Shown: positions 45,875 to 58,534, counted from the stretch's first letter. The stretch: 64,000 bases of DNA from Gemmatimonadetes bacterium T265 (GCA_019973575.1 BPUI01000002.1:1240001-1304000), one strand, 5' to 3'. Program-made: numbers and translations. Notes: a model not told the origin generated them from the letters alone.

Positions 45875-47257
45875 ATGGGATACCCGCACGCCCCGCACCC
45901 GCGCGAGACGCAGGTCCTCTCGACGTACTTCGGCGACGCCGAGGCGCGCACGCTCGCGGGCTGGCGCGCGCGCGGCGGGTACGCCGCGCTCGAGAAGGCG
46001 CTCGGCATGGAACCGGTCGAGGTCCAGAACGTCGTCAAGGACAGCGGCCTCCGCGGCCGCGGCGGCGCCGGCTTCCCGACGGGCGTGAAGTGGAGCTTCA
46101 TGAAGCCCGACGGCAAGCAGCACTATCTGTGCTGCAACGCCGACGAGAGCGAGCCCGGCACGTTCAAGGACCGCGAGATCATGCGCTGGACGCCGCACGC
46201 CGTCGTCGAGGGCGTCGCGATGGGGGCGTACGCGATCTACGCCACGGTCGGGTACATCTACGTGCGCGGCGAGTACACGGAGCCGATCGCGCAGCTCGAG
46301 CAGGCGGTGAAGGATGCGTACGGCGCCGGGATTCTCGGCGAGAACGCGATGGGCACGGGCAAGACGGTGCACGTCCACGTTCACCGCGGCGCGGGCGCGT
46401 ACATCTGCGGCGAGGAGACGGCGCTGATGAACTCGCTCGAGGGGCGCCGCGGCAACCCGCGCATCAAGCCGCCCTTCCCGGCGGTCGCGGGGCTCTTCGC
46501 GCAGCCGACAACGATCAACAACGTCGAGTCGCTCGTCGCCGCCACGCACATCGTCGTCAACGGCGCCGAGTGGTACAAGCAGTTCGGCCGCCCCGACAAC
46601 CCGAAGAGCACGGGGACGAAGCTGTTCTCGGTGTGCGGCAACGTCACGCGCCCGGGCAACTACGAGATGGCGATGGGATTCCCGTTCGGCGAATTCCTCT
46701 GGGACGTCTGCGGCGGCGCGCCGAACGGGCGCGAGATCAAGGCCGTCATCCCCGGCGGCTCGTCCGTGCCGATCCTCACGCCCGACGAGTGCCGCACGGC
46801 GGTGATGGACTACGAGGGGATGGTCGCGGCGGGCTCGATGTTAGGCTCCGGCGGTGTGATCGTGATGGACGACCGGCAGGACATGGTGCGCCAGATCGCC
46901 CGCCTCGCGCGCTTCTACGCGCACGAGAGCTGCGCGCAGTGCTCGCAGTGCCGCGAGGGCACGGCGTGGACGACGAAGATCCTCGAGCGTATCCGCGACG
47001 GGAACGGCACGGCGCAGGATCTCGACACGCTGCTCGCGATCGCCGACGGCATGACGGGGAAGACGATCTGCGTGCTGAGCGACTCGTGCGCGACGCCGGT
47101 GGTCTCGGGCCTGAAGAAGTTTCGCCACGAGTTCGAGGCGAAGCTCAAGGCGAGCCCGAACGTCGTCAGCTTCGCGGAGGCGCAGCAGGCGTCCCAACGC
47201 GCGCAGCGCGGCGGGTCGAGCATGGCCGCGCGCGTCGCGGCCTCGATGGGACAGTGA
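45875..47257 (+). CDS. nuoF: NADH-quinone oxidoreductase subunit F
   Basis: 460 residues, the NADH-oxidising flavoprotein. SGLRGRGGAGFPTGVKW near 53-69 binds FMN/NADH, CNADESEPGTFKDR near 88-101 follows, and AYICGEETALMNSLEGRRG is near 175-193. Cluster N3 ligands are in ESCAQCSQCREGTAW near 350-364 (C-x2-C-x2-C) and DSCATP near 406. The C-terminus has a short Ala/Ser/Arg tail. Confidence 0.97.
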   Translation: MGYPHAPHPRETQVLSTYFGDAEARTLAGWRARGGYAALEKALGMEPVEVQNVVKDSGLRGRGGAGFPTGVKWSFMKPDGKQHYLCCNADESEPGTFKDREIMRWTPHAVVEGVAMGAYAIYATVGYIYVRGEYTEPIAQLEQAVKDAYGAGILGENAMGTGKTVHVHVHRGAGAYICGEETALMNSLEGRRGNPRIKPPFPAVAGLFAQPTTINNVESLVAATHIVVNGAEWYKQFGRPDNPKSTGTKLFSVCGNVTRPGNYEMAMGFPFGEFLWDVCGGAPNGREIKAVIPGGSSVPILTPDECRTAVMDYEGMVAAGSMLGSGGVIVMDDRQDMVRQIARLARFYAHESCAQCSQCREGTAWTTKILERIRDGNGTAQDLDTLLAIADGMTGKTICVLSDSCATPVVSGLKKFRHEFEAKLKASPNVVSFAEAQQASQRAQRGGSSMAARVAASMGQ

Positions 47258-47292
47258 GCCCGCTTCTACCCCGAGCTAACTAGCAGGCGACG

Positions 47293-48918
47293 ATGTCTGA
47301 AGCGAAGCCGGTCAAGCTCATCAACCTGACGATCGAAGGGCGCCCCGTGACGGTGCCCGACGGGACGAGCATCCTCGAAGCCGCGAAGACGGCCGGGATC
47401 CTCGTCCCGCACTACTGCTATCACCCCGGCCTGCCGGTCGCCGGCGTGTGCCGCATGTGCCTCGTCGAGGTCGAGAAATTTCCGAAGCTCGCGCCGGCGT
47501 GCGCGACCGCGGTCGGGGAAGGGCAGGTGGTGCACGTGCACTCCGAAAAGGCGCGCGAGGCGCGGAAGAGCGTGCTCGAGTTCCTGCTCATCAACCACCC
47601 ACTCGACTGCCCGATCTGCGACCAGGCGGGGCAGTGCGAGCTGCAGGACTACACGTTCCAGGAAGGGCGCGCGGAGTCGCGCTATTTAGAGCCGAAGCGC
47701 TTCAACCCGGCCGAGGATTTCGGCGGCGACGTCCTGTACGTGACCAACCGTTGCATCCTCTGCACGCGCTGCGTCCGCTTCATGGACAAGGTCGCGGAGG
47801 AGCCGGTGCTCAACGTGAGCGAGCGCGGCGACCGCGCCGTGATCGGCATCCACCCCGAGCACGACCTGTCGCACAATGCGTGGTCGGGCAACGTCATCGA
47901 CCTCTGCCCGGTCGGCGCGCTGATCTCGAAGGACTTCCACAACAAGGCGCGCGCGTGGGAGCTCGAGCGCACGGCGTCGGTCTGCCCGAACTGCACGCAG
48001 GGCTGCAACATGATCGTCGAGACGCGCGACGACGTCGTGGTGCAGCTCCGGCCGCGCGCGAACGCGGACGTCAATCAGTTTTACATGTGCGACCCGGGCC
48101 GGCTGAACTACCGTTGGATGAACCGCCGCGACCGGGCCGAGGTGCCGTACGTGCGCGGCGGCGCCAGCGCGTCGGGTGCGCGCGGGCGTGACCTCGAGCC
48201 CGCGGACTGGGACGACGCGGTGCGGGCCGCCGCCGCGGCGATCGACGGCTCGCGCGCGTACGTGCTCGCGTCGCCGATGCTCCCCAACGAGGCGCTGTCG
48301 CTGCTCGCTCGGTTAGTCGAGCGGACGGGCGGCCACGGGGTGTTTACGGTGCGCACCGGCGAGGAAGCGCCGTTGCCGGGCGTGCCGGACCTCGCGTTGC
48401 GCACGGACCGCGCGGCGAACGTCCGCGGCGCCGAGATGTTCGGGTTCCGGCGGGTTGCGGCGCGCGACGCGCTCGCCGGGCTGCGCACGGGCGACGTGCT
48501 GATCGTCGCCGACGAGGAGCTCGCGGGCGAGGTGGTGCGGGCGCCCAACGGGCTGCGCACGATCGTCATCGGCACTACGGTGCCGGCGTGGGCGGCGGGG
48601 GCGGACGTGGTGCTCCCCATCGCGAACACGCTCGAAGAGGACGGCACGTTCACCAACGTACAGGGCCGCGTGCAGCGGTTTCAGCAGGCGAAGTCCGCGC
48701 CCGCGCTCGCGCGCCCGAGCTGGGCGGTGCTCGGCGACCTGCTCGCCGCAGTCGGCGACGGCGCCGGGTACTGGGCGGTGAGCGACGTGTTCGCGGCGCT
48801 CGCGGGCTCGCACCCGGCGTTCGCGGGGATGTCGTACGACACGTTAGGCCTGCGCGGTCTGCCGACGGCCGAGCAGGCGGACGCGGAGCCGGCCGCGCTC
48901 GCGGAATCCACGTCGTGA
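47293..48918 (+). CDS. nuoG: NADH-quinone oxidoreductase subunit G (short form)
   Basis: 541 residues, shorter than the roughly 690-900 usual for NuoG. The N-terminal [2Fe-2S] N1b ligands lie in YCYHPGLPVAGVCRMCLVEV and PACAT (near 38-76). N5 uses HPLDCPICDQAGQC (near 101-114), and N4 uses CILCTRC...LCPVG. A further CPNCTQGC with a Cys 28 positions later (MCDPGR) matches the N7 cluster of bacterial complexes. The molybdopterin-like C-terminal domain is reduced to about 240 residues. nuoH overlaps by 4 bases. Confidence 0.95.
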   Translation: MSEAKPVKLINLTIEGRPVTVPDGTSILEAAKTAGILVPHYCYHPGLPVAGVCRMCLVEVEKFPKLAPACATAVGEGQVVHVHSEKAREARKSVLEFLLINHPLDCPICDQAGQCELQDYTFQEGRAESRYLEPKRFNPAEDFGGDVLYVTNRCILCTRCVRFMDKVAEEPVLNVSERGDRAVIGIHPEHDLSHNAWSGNVIDLCPVGALISKDFHNKARAWELERTASVCPNCTQGCNMIVETRDDVVVQLRPRANADVNQFYMCDPGRLNYRWMNRRDRAEVPYVRGGASASGARGRDLEPADWDDAVRAAAAAIDGSRAYVLASPMLPNEALSLLARLVERTGGHGVFTVRTGEEAPLPGVPDLALRTDRAANVRGAEMFGFRRVAARDALAGLRTGDVLIVADEELAGEVVRAPNGLRTIVIGTTVPAWAAGADVVLPIANTLEEDGTFTNVQGRVQRFQQAKSAPALARPSWAVLGDLLAAVGDGAGYWAVSDVFAALAGSHPAFAGMSYDTLGLRGLPTAEQADAEPAALAESTS

Positions 48919-50261
48919 CGGCGCCGCTCATGCTGCTCCAGACCGCGACGGTGACGCAGGCGGAGCCGACGAGCGACGTCGCGTTCGTCGTCTACGCACT
49001 CATCAAGATCCTCGCCCTCATCGGCGGCGCGTTGACCCTTGTCGCGCTGCTGACGCTGGCCGAACGACGCATCGCGGCGTGGATCCAGGACCGGCACGGG
49101 CCGAACCGCGTCGGACCGGGCGGCCTGCTGCAGCCGATGGCGGACGGGCTCAAGAACTTCATGAAAGAGGCGGCAGAGCCGGCCGCCGCGAGCAAGGTAC
49201 TCTTCCTGATCGCGCCGGCGCTGTCGTTCATCCCGGCGCTGATCACCCTCTCGGTGATCCCGCTCGCGTCCCCGCTCCCGGTGACGCTGCCGTTCCTCCC
49301 GGCGAGCTGGCAGGGCCTCGTGCCGATGCAGGTCGCTGACCTGCCGATCGGCTTCCTCTACATCCTCGCGATCACGTCGTTAGGCGTGTACGGGCTGACG
49401 CTCGCGGGGTGGAGCTCGAACAATAAGTACGCGCTGCTCGGCGGCCTGAGGTCGAGCGCACAGCTCGTGAGCTACGAGCTCGCGATGGGGCTCTCGACGA
49501 TCCCCGTCCTGCTGCTCGCCGGCAACGTGACGTTCAACCAGATCATCGCCCAGCAGGCGCGCGGCGGGTTCTCGTGGAACATCATCCTACTCTCGGTCGC
49601 GTTCTTCACGTTCCTCGTGAGCGCGTTCGCGGAGACCAACCGGCTGCCGTTCGACCTGCCCGAGGCGGAGTCCGAGCTCGTCGCCGGGTACCACACCGAG
49701 TACAGCGGGATGAAGTTCGCGATGTTCTTCCTCGCCGAGTATTCGAACATGATCACGGCGAGCGCGTTCGTGACGACGCTGTTCCTCGGCGGGTGGGACA
49801 TCCCGTTCACGACGTGGGACAACCTGCCGCCGTGGACGTTGCTGAAGACGATCGCCACGTTCGCGTTCTTCGCGGCGAAGGTGCTGTTTTTCCTGTTCCT
49901 CTACATCTGGATCCGCTGGACGCTGCCGCGCTTCCGCTACGACCAGCTCATGGCGCTCGGCTGGAAGTTCATGCTCCCGGTCTCGCTCGGGTACCTCGTC
50001 GTCGTCGCGGCGGCGGTGCTCGCGCTCGACATCTTCGGCGTCCGCCAGGGGACGCTCGCGTTCAACGGCGCGCTGTTCGTGATGAACCTGCTGCTCGTCG
50101 CGCTGCTCTTCGTCGCGGTCGACCGCGGGCGCCTCATCAGCCCGGCGAGCGCCCGCGCCCGCACGCGCGAGATCGAGCGCCTGCGCGCGCTCGCCCGCGC
50201 GCGCGTCGCCGCGATGGGCGGGCCCGCGCTCCGCGACCCGTCGGCCGTCGCCGGCGACTGA
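48915..50261 (+). CDS. nuoH: NADH-quinone oxidoreductase subunit H
   Basis: 448 residues with about eight membrane helices, forming the quinone access channel. LAERRIAAWIQDRHGPNRVGPGGLLQPMADGLKNFMKE near 47-84 is the NuoH signature, and AETNRLPFDLPEAESELVAGYHTEYSGMKFAMFFLAEY near 238-275 is the acidic E-channel loop. The C-terminal 45 residues are an Arg/Ala-rich hydrophilic tail. GTG 48915 overlaps nuoG; ATG 48930 is also possible. Confidence 0.95.
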   Translation: MTAPLMLLQTATVTQAEPTSDVAFVVYALIKILALIGGALTLVALLTLAERRIAAWIQDRHGPNRVGPGGLLQPMADGLKNFMKEAAEPAAASKVLFLIAPALSFIPALITLSVIPLASPLPVTLPFLPASWQGLVPMQVADLPIGFLYILAITSLGVYGLTLAGWSSNNKYALLGGLRSSAQLVSYELAMGLSTIPVLLLAGNVTFNQIIAQQARGGFSWNIILLSVAFFTFLVSAFAETNRLPFDLPEAESELVAGYHTEYSGMKFAMFFLAEYSNMITASAFVTTLFLGGWDIPFTTWDNLPPWTLLKTIATFAFFAAKVLFFLFLYIWIRWTLPRFRYDQLMALGWKFMLPVSLGYLVVVAAAVLALDIFGVRQGTLAFNGALFVMNLLLVALLFVAVDRGRLISPASARARTREIERLRALARARVAAMGGPALRDPSAVAGD

Positions 50262-50293
50262 CCCGCGCCTAACGCGGACGCCTTTCCCCACGT

Positions 50294-50791
50294 ATGGCCA
50301 TCACTGTCAAAGTCCTCGACCGCCCGGTCGAGCAGGTCAGCTACGTGCGCGCCACCCTCACCGGGATGGCGAACACGATGCGGCACCTGCTCAACCCCCA
50401 CAAGGTCACGACGCAGTACCCGGAGCAGAAGGAGACCGTCTCGCGCCGGTGGCGCGGGACGCACCGCATGCTCACGACCGAGACCGGCAAGGCGAAGTGC
50501 GTCGCCTGCGGCCTCTGCCCGACCGTCTGCCCGGCGAACTGCATCAAGCTCGTCCCCGGCGAGGACGAGGACGGCAACCGCTATCCGCTCGTCTTCGAAA
50601 TCGACGAGTTCCGCTGCATCTTCTGCGGCTACTGTCAGGAGGTCTGCCCCGAGGACGCCATCCACGTCGGCCGGCACTACGAAAATTCGGAGTACAGTCG
50701 GGAAGGGTTCGTCTACGACTTGGAGCGGCTGATGGCGCAGACGCACCCCGTGAGCGAGCTGTGGGACGCCGCCGACCCGCGCGGCGAGTGA
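50294..50791 (+). CDS. nuoI: NADH-quinone oxidoreductase subunit I
   Basis: 165 residues, a ferredoxin-like subunit with two [4Fe-4S] clusters, N6a and N6b. The ligands are in [15 protein letters not shown] near 71-85 and [16 protein letters not shown] near 112-127, each C-x2-C-x2-C-x3-[20 protein letters not shown] near 39-56 is the conserved stretch before the first cluster. The length is standard. Confidence 0.96.
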   Translation: MAITVKVLDRPVEQVSYVRATLTGMANTMRHLLNPHKVTTQYPEQKETVSRRWRGTHRMLTTETGKAKCVACGLCPTVCPANCIKLVPGEDEDGNRYPLVFEIDEFRCIFCGYCQEVCPEDAIHVGRHYENSEYSREGFVYDLERLMAQTHPVSELWDAADPRGE

Positions 50792-50828
50792 CTCCGCGGG
50801 ACCTCTTCGGACGCGAGCCCAACGAACG

Positions 50829-51365
50829 ATGAGCGGCTTCGAGCAGTTCTTCTTCCACCTCTTCGGCCTGGTCGCGCTCGCGTCGGCGCTGCTCTTCGTC
50901 ACGCGCAAGAGCCCGGTCGCGGCGGCGCTCTGGCTCGTGAGCACGATGTTCTCGCTCGCGGCGCTCTACATCCTCATGAACGCGCAGTTCGTCGGCGCCG
51001 TGCAGGTGCTCGTCTACGCGGGCGCGATCATGGTCGTGTTCCTCTTCGTCGTCATGCTGCTCAACCTCGGCCAGGTGAACCCGGCGGCCGACTTCAAGTC
51101 GTTGCCGGCGCGGATCGCGGGCGGGCTCGTCGCGCTCGCGCTCTTCGCCGAGTTGCTCGTCGTCGGCCGGGTACAGCTCCCGCTCGACCTGGGACCCGGC
51201 GCCGGGACCACCGCGGTCGTGGACGGCGACGAGAACGTCATCGCGCCCGTCGCGGGCGCGCTGTTCACGCAGCACCTCGTCGCGTTCGAAGTCACGAGCT
51301 TGCTCCTGCTCGCGGCGGTCGTCGGCGCCGTGGTCCTCGCCAAGCCACGCCGGAGCGAGTCGTGA
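50829..51365 (+). CDS. nuoJ: NADH-quinone oxidoreductase subunit J
   Basis: 178 residues with five membrane helices. [51 protein letters not shown] (residues about 28-78) is the NuoJ core, including the pi-bulge helix TM3 region. The membrane-arm subunit lies beside NuoK and NuoA. It overlaps nuoK by 4 bases (GTGA). Confidence 0.94.
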   Translation: MSGFEQFFFHLFGLVALASALLFVTRKSPVAAALWLVSTMFSLAALYILMNAQFVGAVQVLVYAGAIMVVFLFVVMLLNLGQVNPAADFKSLPARIAGGLVALALFAELLVVGRVQLPLDLGPGAGTTAVVDGDENVIAPVAGALFTQHLVAFEVTSLLLLAAVVGAVVLAKPRRSES

Positions 51366-51657
51366 TCGCCGAAGCGCTGTTGGTCGCCGCGGGGCTGTTC
51401 GTGATCGGCGTCGTCGGGGTGCTGACGCGCCGCAACGCGCTCATCCTGTTCATGTGCGTCGAGCTCATGCTCAACGCGGTCAACCTCACGTTCGTCGCCC
51501 TCTCGCGGCTGCACGGCGGCACCCTCGGGCAGGCGTTCGTCGTCTTCGTGATGACGGTCGCAGCGGCCGAAGCGGCCGTCGGGCTCGCGATCGTGATCGC
51601 CGTCTTCCGCCACTTCGGGACCGTGGACCTGGCCGACATCAACCTCCTGCGCGGCTG

Positions 51658-51658
<1 letters not shown>
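51362..51658 (+). CDS. nuoK: NADH-quinone oxidoreductase subunit K
   Basis: 98 residues with three helices. The first helix ends at [32 protein letters not shown] (residues about 18-49), which contains the conserved Glu of TM2 used in proton transfer. The second conserved Glu is in the [17 protein letters not shown] helix near 67-83. The GTG start overlaps nuoJ and the stop overlaps the nuoL ATG by one base. Confidence 0.94.
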
Positions 51659-53852
<2,194 letters not shown>

Positions 53853-53856
<4 letters not shown>

Positions 53857-55466
53857 TCCGCGACCTGCTCGCCGGCATCGGCTATGGCAGCTGGGTTCTG
53901 CCGGCGCTCCTCACGTGGCCGCTGATCGGCGCGGCACTCGTCGTGTTGCTCGCGCGTGACGCGGGCCCGGGCGGGGACGGCGCGGCCGCAGTCGACGGGC
54001 CGCGCGATCCGCGCGTGCTCGCGACGGCGGTGCTCATCGGCGAGGCGGTGCTCGCGCTCGGGCTCTGGGCGTACTTCGACCCTTCGCTCACGACGTGGCA
54101 GGCGCGCGTCGAGCTGCCCTGGATCCCGGAGTGGGGCGCGCGCCTAACGCTTGGCGTCGACGGGCTGTCCCTCGTCATGGTCCTGCTCACCGCGCTGGTC
54201 ATGCCGCTCGCGGTGCTCGGCTCGTGGCGCGGCGTCGGCGAGCGGCCGGCGTCGTACTACGCCCTCCTTCTCGCGCTCACGACCGGCATCGTCGGCGTGT
54301 TCGTCTCGCTCGACCTGCTGCTTTTCTATCTCTGCTGGGAGCTCGTCCTGATCCCGATGTACTTCATGATCGGGATCTCCGGACGCGGCGAGCGCACCGC
54401 GGCGAGCCTGCAATACTTCATCGTCGCAACGCTCGGCTCGCTGCTCATGCTCGCGTCTATCGTCGCGCTCTGGAGCGCGGCCGGGCGGCACACGTTCGAC
54501 ATCGACCAGACGATCGCGGCGGTGCGCGGGACGGTGCCGTTCGCGCAGCAGCGGTGGCTGTTCCTCGGCTTCTTCGCGGCACTCGCGATCAAGAGCGCGT
54601 ACTTCCCGCTCCACAGCTGGCTGCCCGGCGCGCAACGGAGCGCCCCGACGAGCGCGGCCGTCGCGCTCGGCATCAAGGTCGGAACGTATGGAATGCTGCG
54701 CTTCGCGCTCCCGCTCTTCCCGGCAGCGGCGCTCGACCCCACGCTGCGCGTCACGATTGCCGGCGTCGCGGTCGCCGGGATTCTGTACGGCGCACTCGTC
54801 GCGGCGGTGCAGCCGGACTTGCGGCGGCTCGCCTCCTTCGCGTCCGTGAGTCACCTCGGCTTCGTCGTCCTGGGTATCTTCGCCCTCACGGCGGAAAGCA
54901 TGCAGGGCGCGATGCTCGTAATGGTCAGTCACGGCGTGACCCTTGGCGCGCTGTTCGTCCTCGCCGGGATTCTCGAGGACCGGACCGGGACGTCGGCGCT
55001 CGACCGCTTCGGCGGGCTCGCGCGCACGTTGCCGGTGTTCGCCGTCGCGATGACGATCGTCGCGCTCAGTGCCCTCGGACTCCCCGGCACGAACGGCTTC
55101 GTCGGCGAGTTTCTCGTGCTCCTCGGCGCGTTCCGGACCTACCCCGGCCTCACGCTCATCGCGACGGTCGGCGTGATCCTCGCGGCCGTCTACATCCTCG
55201 GTGCGCTGCAGCGCGTGCTCTTCACCGCGCGTCGCGACCCGTCGGACGACGCGCCCGATGCCGCGGTGCTCCCGGTGACCCGCGTCCTGCGCGACCTCGA
55301 CCGGCGCGAGGCGTTCGTGCTCGCCGCGTTCGCGGTCGCGATCGTCTGGCTCGGCGTGGCGCCGGCGGCGACGCTGCGCCGGATGGAAGGGCCGATCGAC
55401 CGGATCGTCGCGCAGGTCCAGAACGGCGCGACGGCGGGCGCGACCACGGCCGCGGTCGCGCCGTGA
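53853..55466 (+). CDS. nuoM: NADH-quinone oxidoreductase subunit M
   Basis: 537 residues, an antiporter-like proton-pumping subunit. The TM5 Glu is in LLLFYLCWELVLIPMYFMIG near 149-168 and the TM7 Lys in AALAIKSAYFPLHSWLP near 245-261. The TM8 Lys is in GIKVGTYGMLRF near 275 and the TM12 Glu in LPGTNGFVGEFLVLLG near 410-425. The loop after TM7, usually WLPDAHxEAPT, reads WLPGAQRSAPT here. Key charged residues are kept, so pumping is expected. ATG 53853 overlaps nuoL by 4 bases. Confidence 0.95.
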
Positions 55467-55503
55467 GCACGCCCGTTCGCCCTCGCCTCGACCCGCCCCC
55501 CTC

Positions 55504-57075
55504 GTGACTGGCTTCTCCTCCGCCGCCCTCCTTCCCGACCTCGTGGTCGCGGTGGGCGCGCTGCTCCTCCTCCTCTGGAGCGCGGCGCGCCGCGACGACG
55601 ACGTGGACGCCGCGCGGGGAGCCGCGTTAGGCGTCGTCGGGGTCTGCGCGACCGCGCTCGTGGCTGTCGTCCTCCTCGCGACCGGTCGCGTCGAGCCCGG
55701 GACGGTGCCGGGCATCGCCACCGACGGATTCCGGTGGGGGATCGACGTCGTCATCCTCGTCGGGACCGCGCTCACGGCGCTGCTCGCCGGCGACGACGCG
55801 CGCGCCACGCGCGTCTCGCAGACCGAGTCGTTCGCCCTGATGTTGCTGTCCGCCTCGGGGATGATGTTGCTCGGCGCCGGCCGCGACCTGATCCTGATCT
55901 TCCTCGGCATCGAGCTGATGTCGATCCCGCAGTACGTGCTCGCCGCGATCAACCGCCGGAGCGCGCGGTCGGCCGAGGCGGGGCTCAAGTACTTCCTGCT
56001 CGGCGCGTTCTCCACCGCGTTCCTGCTCTACGGGGTTGCACTCGTCTACGGAGCGACCGGCGCGACGGACCTCGACGCGATCGCGGCCGCGATCGCCGGC
56101 CCGCCGATCGCGCTCCCGCCGGTCGTGCTCGCGCTCGGCGTCGGCGCCGTGCTGGTCGGGCTCGGGTTCAAGGTCGCGGCCGTGCCGTTCCACATGTGGA
56201 CGCCCGACGTGTATGAGGGCGCCCCAACGCCGTACACCGCGTTCATGGCGGCGGCCGTCAAGGCCGGCGGGTTCGCGGCACTCGCGCGCGTGATGCTCGT
56301 CGGCATGGGCGGCGCCGTGGAGCGTTGGCACGCGGTCCTGTGGTGGATCGCCGTCCTCACGATGTTCGGCGGGAACCTCGTCGCGCTCGCGCAGAAGAGC
56401 GTGAAGCGCATGCTCGCGTACTCGAGCATCGCGCACGCCGGCTACCTGCTCGTCGCGGTGGTGAGTAACTCCGCCCTCGGCAGCTCCGCCCTCGTCTTCT
56501 ACCTCGCCGCGTACACGCTCGCGACCGTCGGCGGCTTCGCCGTAGTTCAGGCGCTGGGCGGGACCCCGCAGGGCGACGCGCTCGACCGCTGGAACGGCCT
56601 CTTCCGCGTCAAGCCGCACCTCGCGGTCGCGATGGCGGTGTTCATGCTGGCGCTACTCGGCTTCCCGATCGCGGGCGGGATGGGATTCTTTGCGAAGTGG
56701 TACGTGCTGCAGGCCGCACTCGCGCCGCTCGCGCCCCAGGCGCCGCAGTCGCGGCTCGCGGTCCTCCTCGTGCTCGCCAGCGTGATCTCGGCGGGTTACT
56801 ATCTGAACGTCGTCGCGCGCATGTTCATGCGCGCACCCGACTCCGACGCGCCGCCGGCGGCCGCGACCGCGACGTGGACCAAGCTCGTGATCGCCGGCTG
56901 CGTCGTCGTGCTGCTCGTGCTTGGCGTGTACCCGACGCCTGCCGTCCACGCGGCGCAGGCGGCCGCACTCCGCCCCGCGAGTTCGGCGGCGGACGTGCGG
57001 CGCGCGCTCGCACCGGCGCCCGCGTCGCCTTCCGGCGTGCCGGCCGGAGTGCCGGCGGTCGCGACCGTCCCTTGA
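55504..57075 (+). CDS. nuoN: NADH-quinone oxidoreductase subunit N
   Basis: 523 residues, the third antiporter-like subunit. DLILIFLGIELMSIPQYVLAAI near 127-148 has the TM5 Glu, GLGFKVAAVPFHMWTPDVYEGAPTPYTAFMAAAVKAGGFAAL near 220-262 has the TM7 and TM8 Lys, and AYSSIAHAGYLLVAV near 304 follows. GFPIAGGMGFFAKWYVLQAAL near 385-405 has the TM12 Lys. It ends the nuo operon, with a C-terminal Ala/Pro-rich tail. The start GTG 55504 is 37 bases after nuoM. Confidence 0.95.
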   Translation: MTGFSSAALLPDLVVAVGALLLLLWSAARRDDDVDAARGAALGVVGVCATALVAVVLLATGRVEPGTVPGIATDGFRWGIDVVILVGTALTALLAGDDARATRVSQTESFALMLLSASGMMLLGAGRDLILIFLGIELMSIPQYVLAAINRRSARSAEAGLKYFLLGAFSTAFLLYGVALVYGATGATDLDAIAAAIAGPPIALPPVVLALGVGAVLVGLGFKVAAVPFHMWTPDVYEGAPTPYTAFMAAAVKAGGFAALARVMLVGMGGAVERWHAVLWWIAVLTMFGGNLVALAQKSVKRMLAYSSIAHAGYLLVAVVSNSALGSSALVFYLAAYTLATVGGFAVVQALGGTPQGDALDRWNGLFRVKPHLAVAMAVFMLALLGFPIAGGMGFFAKWYVLQAALAPLAPQAPQSRLAVLLVLASVISAGYYLNVVARMFMRAPDSDAPPAAATATWTKLVIAGCVVVLLVLGVYPTPAVHAAQAAALRPASSAADVRRALAPAPASPSGVPAGVPAVATVP

Positions 57076-57130
57076 TCTCGCCTCGTCCGCGGCGCGTGGC
57101 ACCGCGGCCGGCTTCCCCCGACTCACGCGC

Positions 57131-58534
57131 GTGACCGTCCTCCCGACTCTCAACCGTCAGATCTTCCGCCAGTACGACGTTCGCGGCATTGTGGGTCGCG
57201 ACCTGAGCCACGACGTCGCGCGTACGCTCGGGCGCGGGTACGCGGCGCTCCTCGCCGAGCGCGGCATCGCGGCGCGTGGGCCGGTCGCGGTCGGGCGGGA
57301 CAACCGGCCGAGCGGCGATGACCTGCGCGACGGGCTCGTACTCGGGCTGACGGAGTCGGGCGTCGACGTCATCGACGTCGGCGTCGTGCCGACCCCGCTG
57401 CTCTACTGGTCGCTCTTCAACGAGCCGGTCGTCGGCGGGATTCAGATCACCGGCTCGCACAACCCGCCGCAGTACAACGGGTTCAAGCTCAGCGTCGGGC
57501 GCGCGTCGCTGCACGGCGACGGCATCCAGCGTCTGTACGAGCTCGCCGTGGCCGGGCGGTTCCCGACGGGCCAGGGCCGCGTCACGCCGACGCGCATCAT
57601 CGACCGGTACGTCGACGACGTCGTCCAACGGGTCGGCGCGCTCTCGCGCCCGCTGCGGATCGTCGCCGACTACGGCAACGGCGTCGGCGCCGTCGTCGGG
57701 CCGCAGCTCCTCGAACGGCTCGGCGCGCGCGTCACGCACCTCTTCGCCGAGAGCGACGGGACCTTCCCGAACCACCACCCGGACCCGACGCTCGTCGACA
57801 ACGTGCAGGACCTGATCGCGGCCGTTAGGCGCGAGGGCGCCGACCTCGGCGTCGCGTTCGACGGCGACGCGGACCGGATCGGACTCGTCGACGAGCACGG
57901 CGAGATCGTCTGGGGGGACCACATCCTCATCCTCTACGCGCGCGACGTGCTCGCCCGCACGGGCGCCGGGCAGCCGGTCATCTTCGACGTGAAGTGCTCG
58001 CAGGCGCTCTCCGACGCGGTGCGCGCCGCCGGCGGCGAGCCGGTGATGTGGAAGACCGGGCACTCGCTCATCAAGGACAAGATGAAGGAGACGAACGCCC
58101 CGGTCGCCGGCGAGATGAGCGGGCACATGTTCTTCTCCGAAGGCTTCTACGGCCACGACGACGCGCTCTACGGCGCCGCGCGCCTGCTGCGCATCGTCGC
58201 CGACTCGGGGACCACGGTCGCCGGCCTGCTGAGCGACGTGCCGAAGTTCGTCTCGACGCCGGAGCTGCGCGTCGACGTGCCCGAGGAGGAAAAGTTCGCG
58301 ATCGTCGAGGACGCCGTGCGCGAATTCCGCGCGCGGTACGACGTCGTCGACGTGGACGGCGTGCGCGTGCTGTTCGGCGACGGGTGGGGGCTGATCCGCG
58401 CGTCCAACACGCAGCCGGTGCTCGTGATGCGGTTCGAGGCGCGGACGCCGGAGCGCCTGCACGCCATCCGCGACGAAATGGAGCAGTGGCTCCGCGCGCG
58501 CGGAATCGATCCGACGCCGGGCGTCGGCCACTGA
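57131..58534 (+). CDS. Phosphomannomutase/phosphoglucomutase (AlgC-like phosphohexomutase)
   Basis: 467 residues, interconverting hexose 6- and 1-phosphates for cell-surface sugar synthesis. The phosphoserine loop is TGSHNPPQYNGFK near 107-119, the Mg2+ loop AFDGDADRIGLVDE near 243-256, the sugar loop GEMSGHMFF near 325, and the phosphate-binding loop RASNTQPVLVMRFEA near 424-438. The order matches Pseudomonas AlgC (alpha-D-phosphohexomutase). The Ser-His-Asn-Pro is preceded by Gly rather than Ala. GTG 57131 is the family start; no promoter was seen, so it may be read from nuo. Confidence 0.92.
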   Translation: MTVLPTLNRQIFRQYDVRGIVGRDLSHDVARTLGRGYAALLAERGIAARGPVAVGRDNRPSGDDLRDGLVLGLTESGVDVIDVGVVPTPLLYWSLFNEPVVGGIQITGSHNPPQYNGFKLSVGRASLHGDGIQRLYELAVAGRFPTGQGRVTPTRIIDRYVDDVVQRVGALSRPLRIVADYGNGVGAVVGPQLLERLGARVTHLFAESDGTFPNHHPDPTLVDNVQDLIAAVRREGADLGVAFDGDADRIGLVDEHGEIVWGDHILILYARDVLARTGAGQPVIFDVKCSQALSDAVRAAGGEPVMWKTGHSLIKDKMKETNAPVAGEMSGHMFFSEGFYGHDDALYGAARLLRIVADSGTTVAGLLSDVPKFVSTPELRVDVPEEEKFAIVEDAVREFRARYDVVDVDGVRVLFGDGWGLIRASNTQPVLVMRFEARTPERLHAIRDEMEQWLRARGIDPTPGVGH

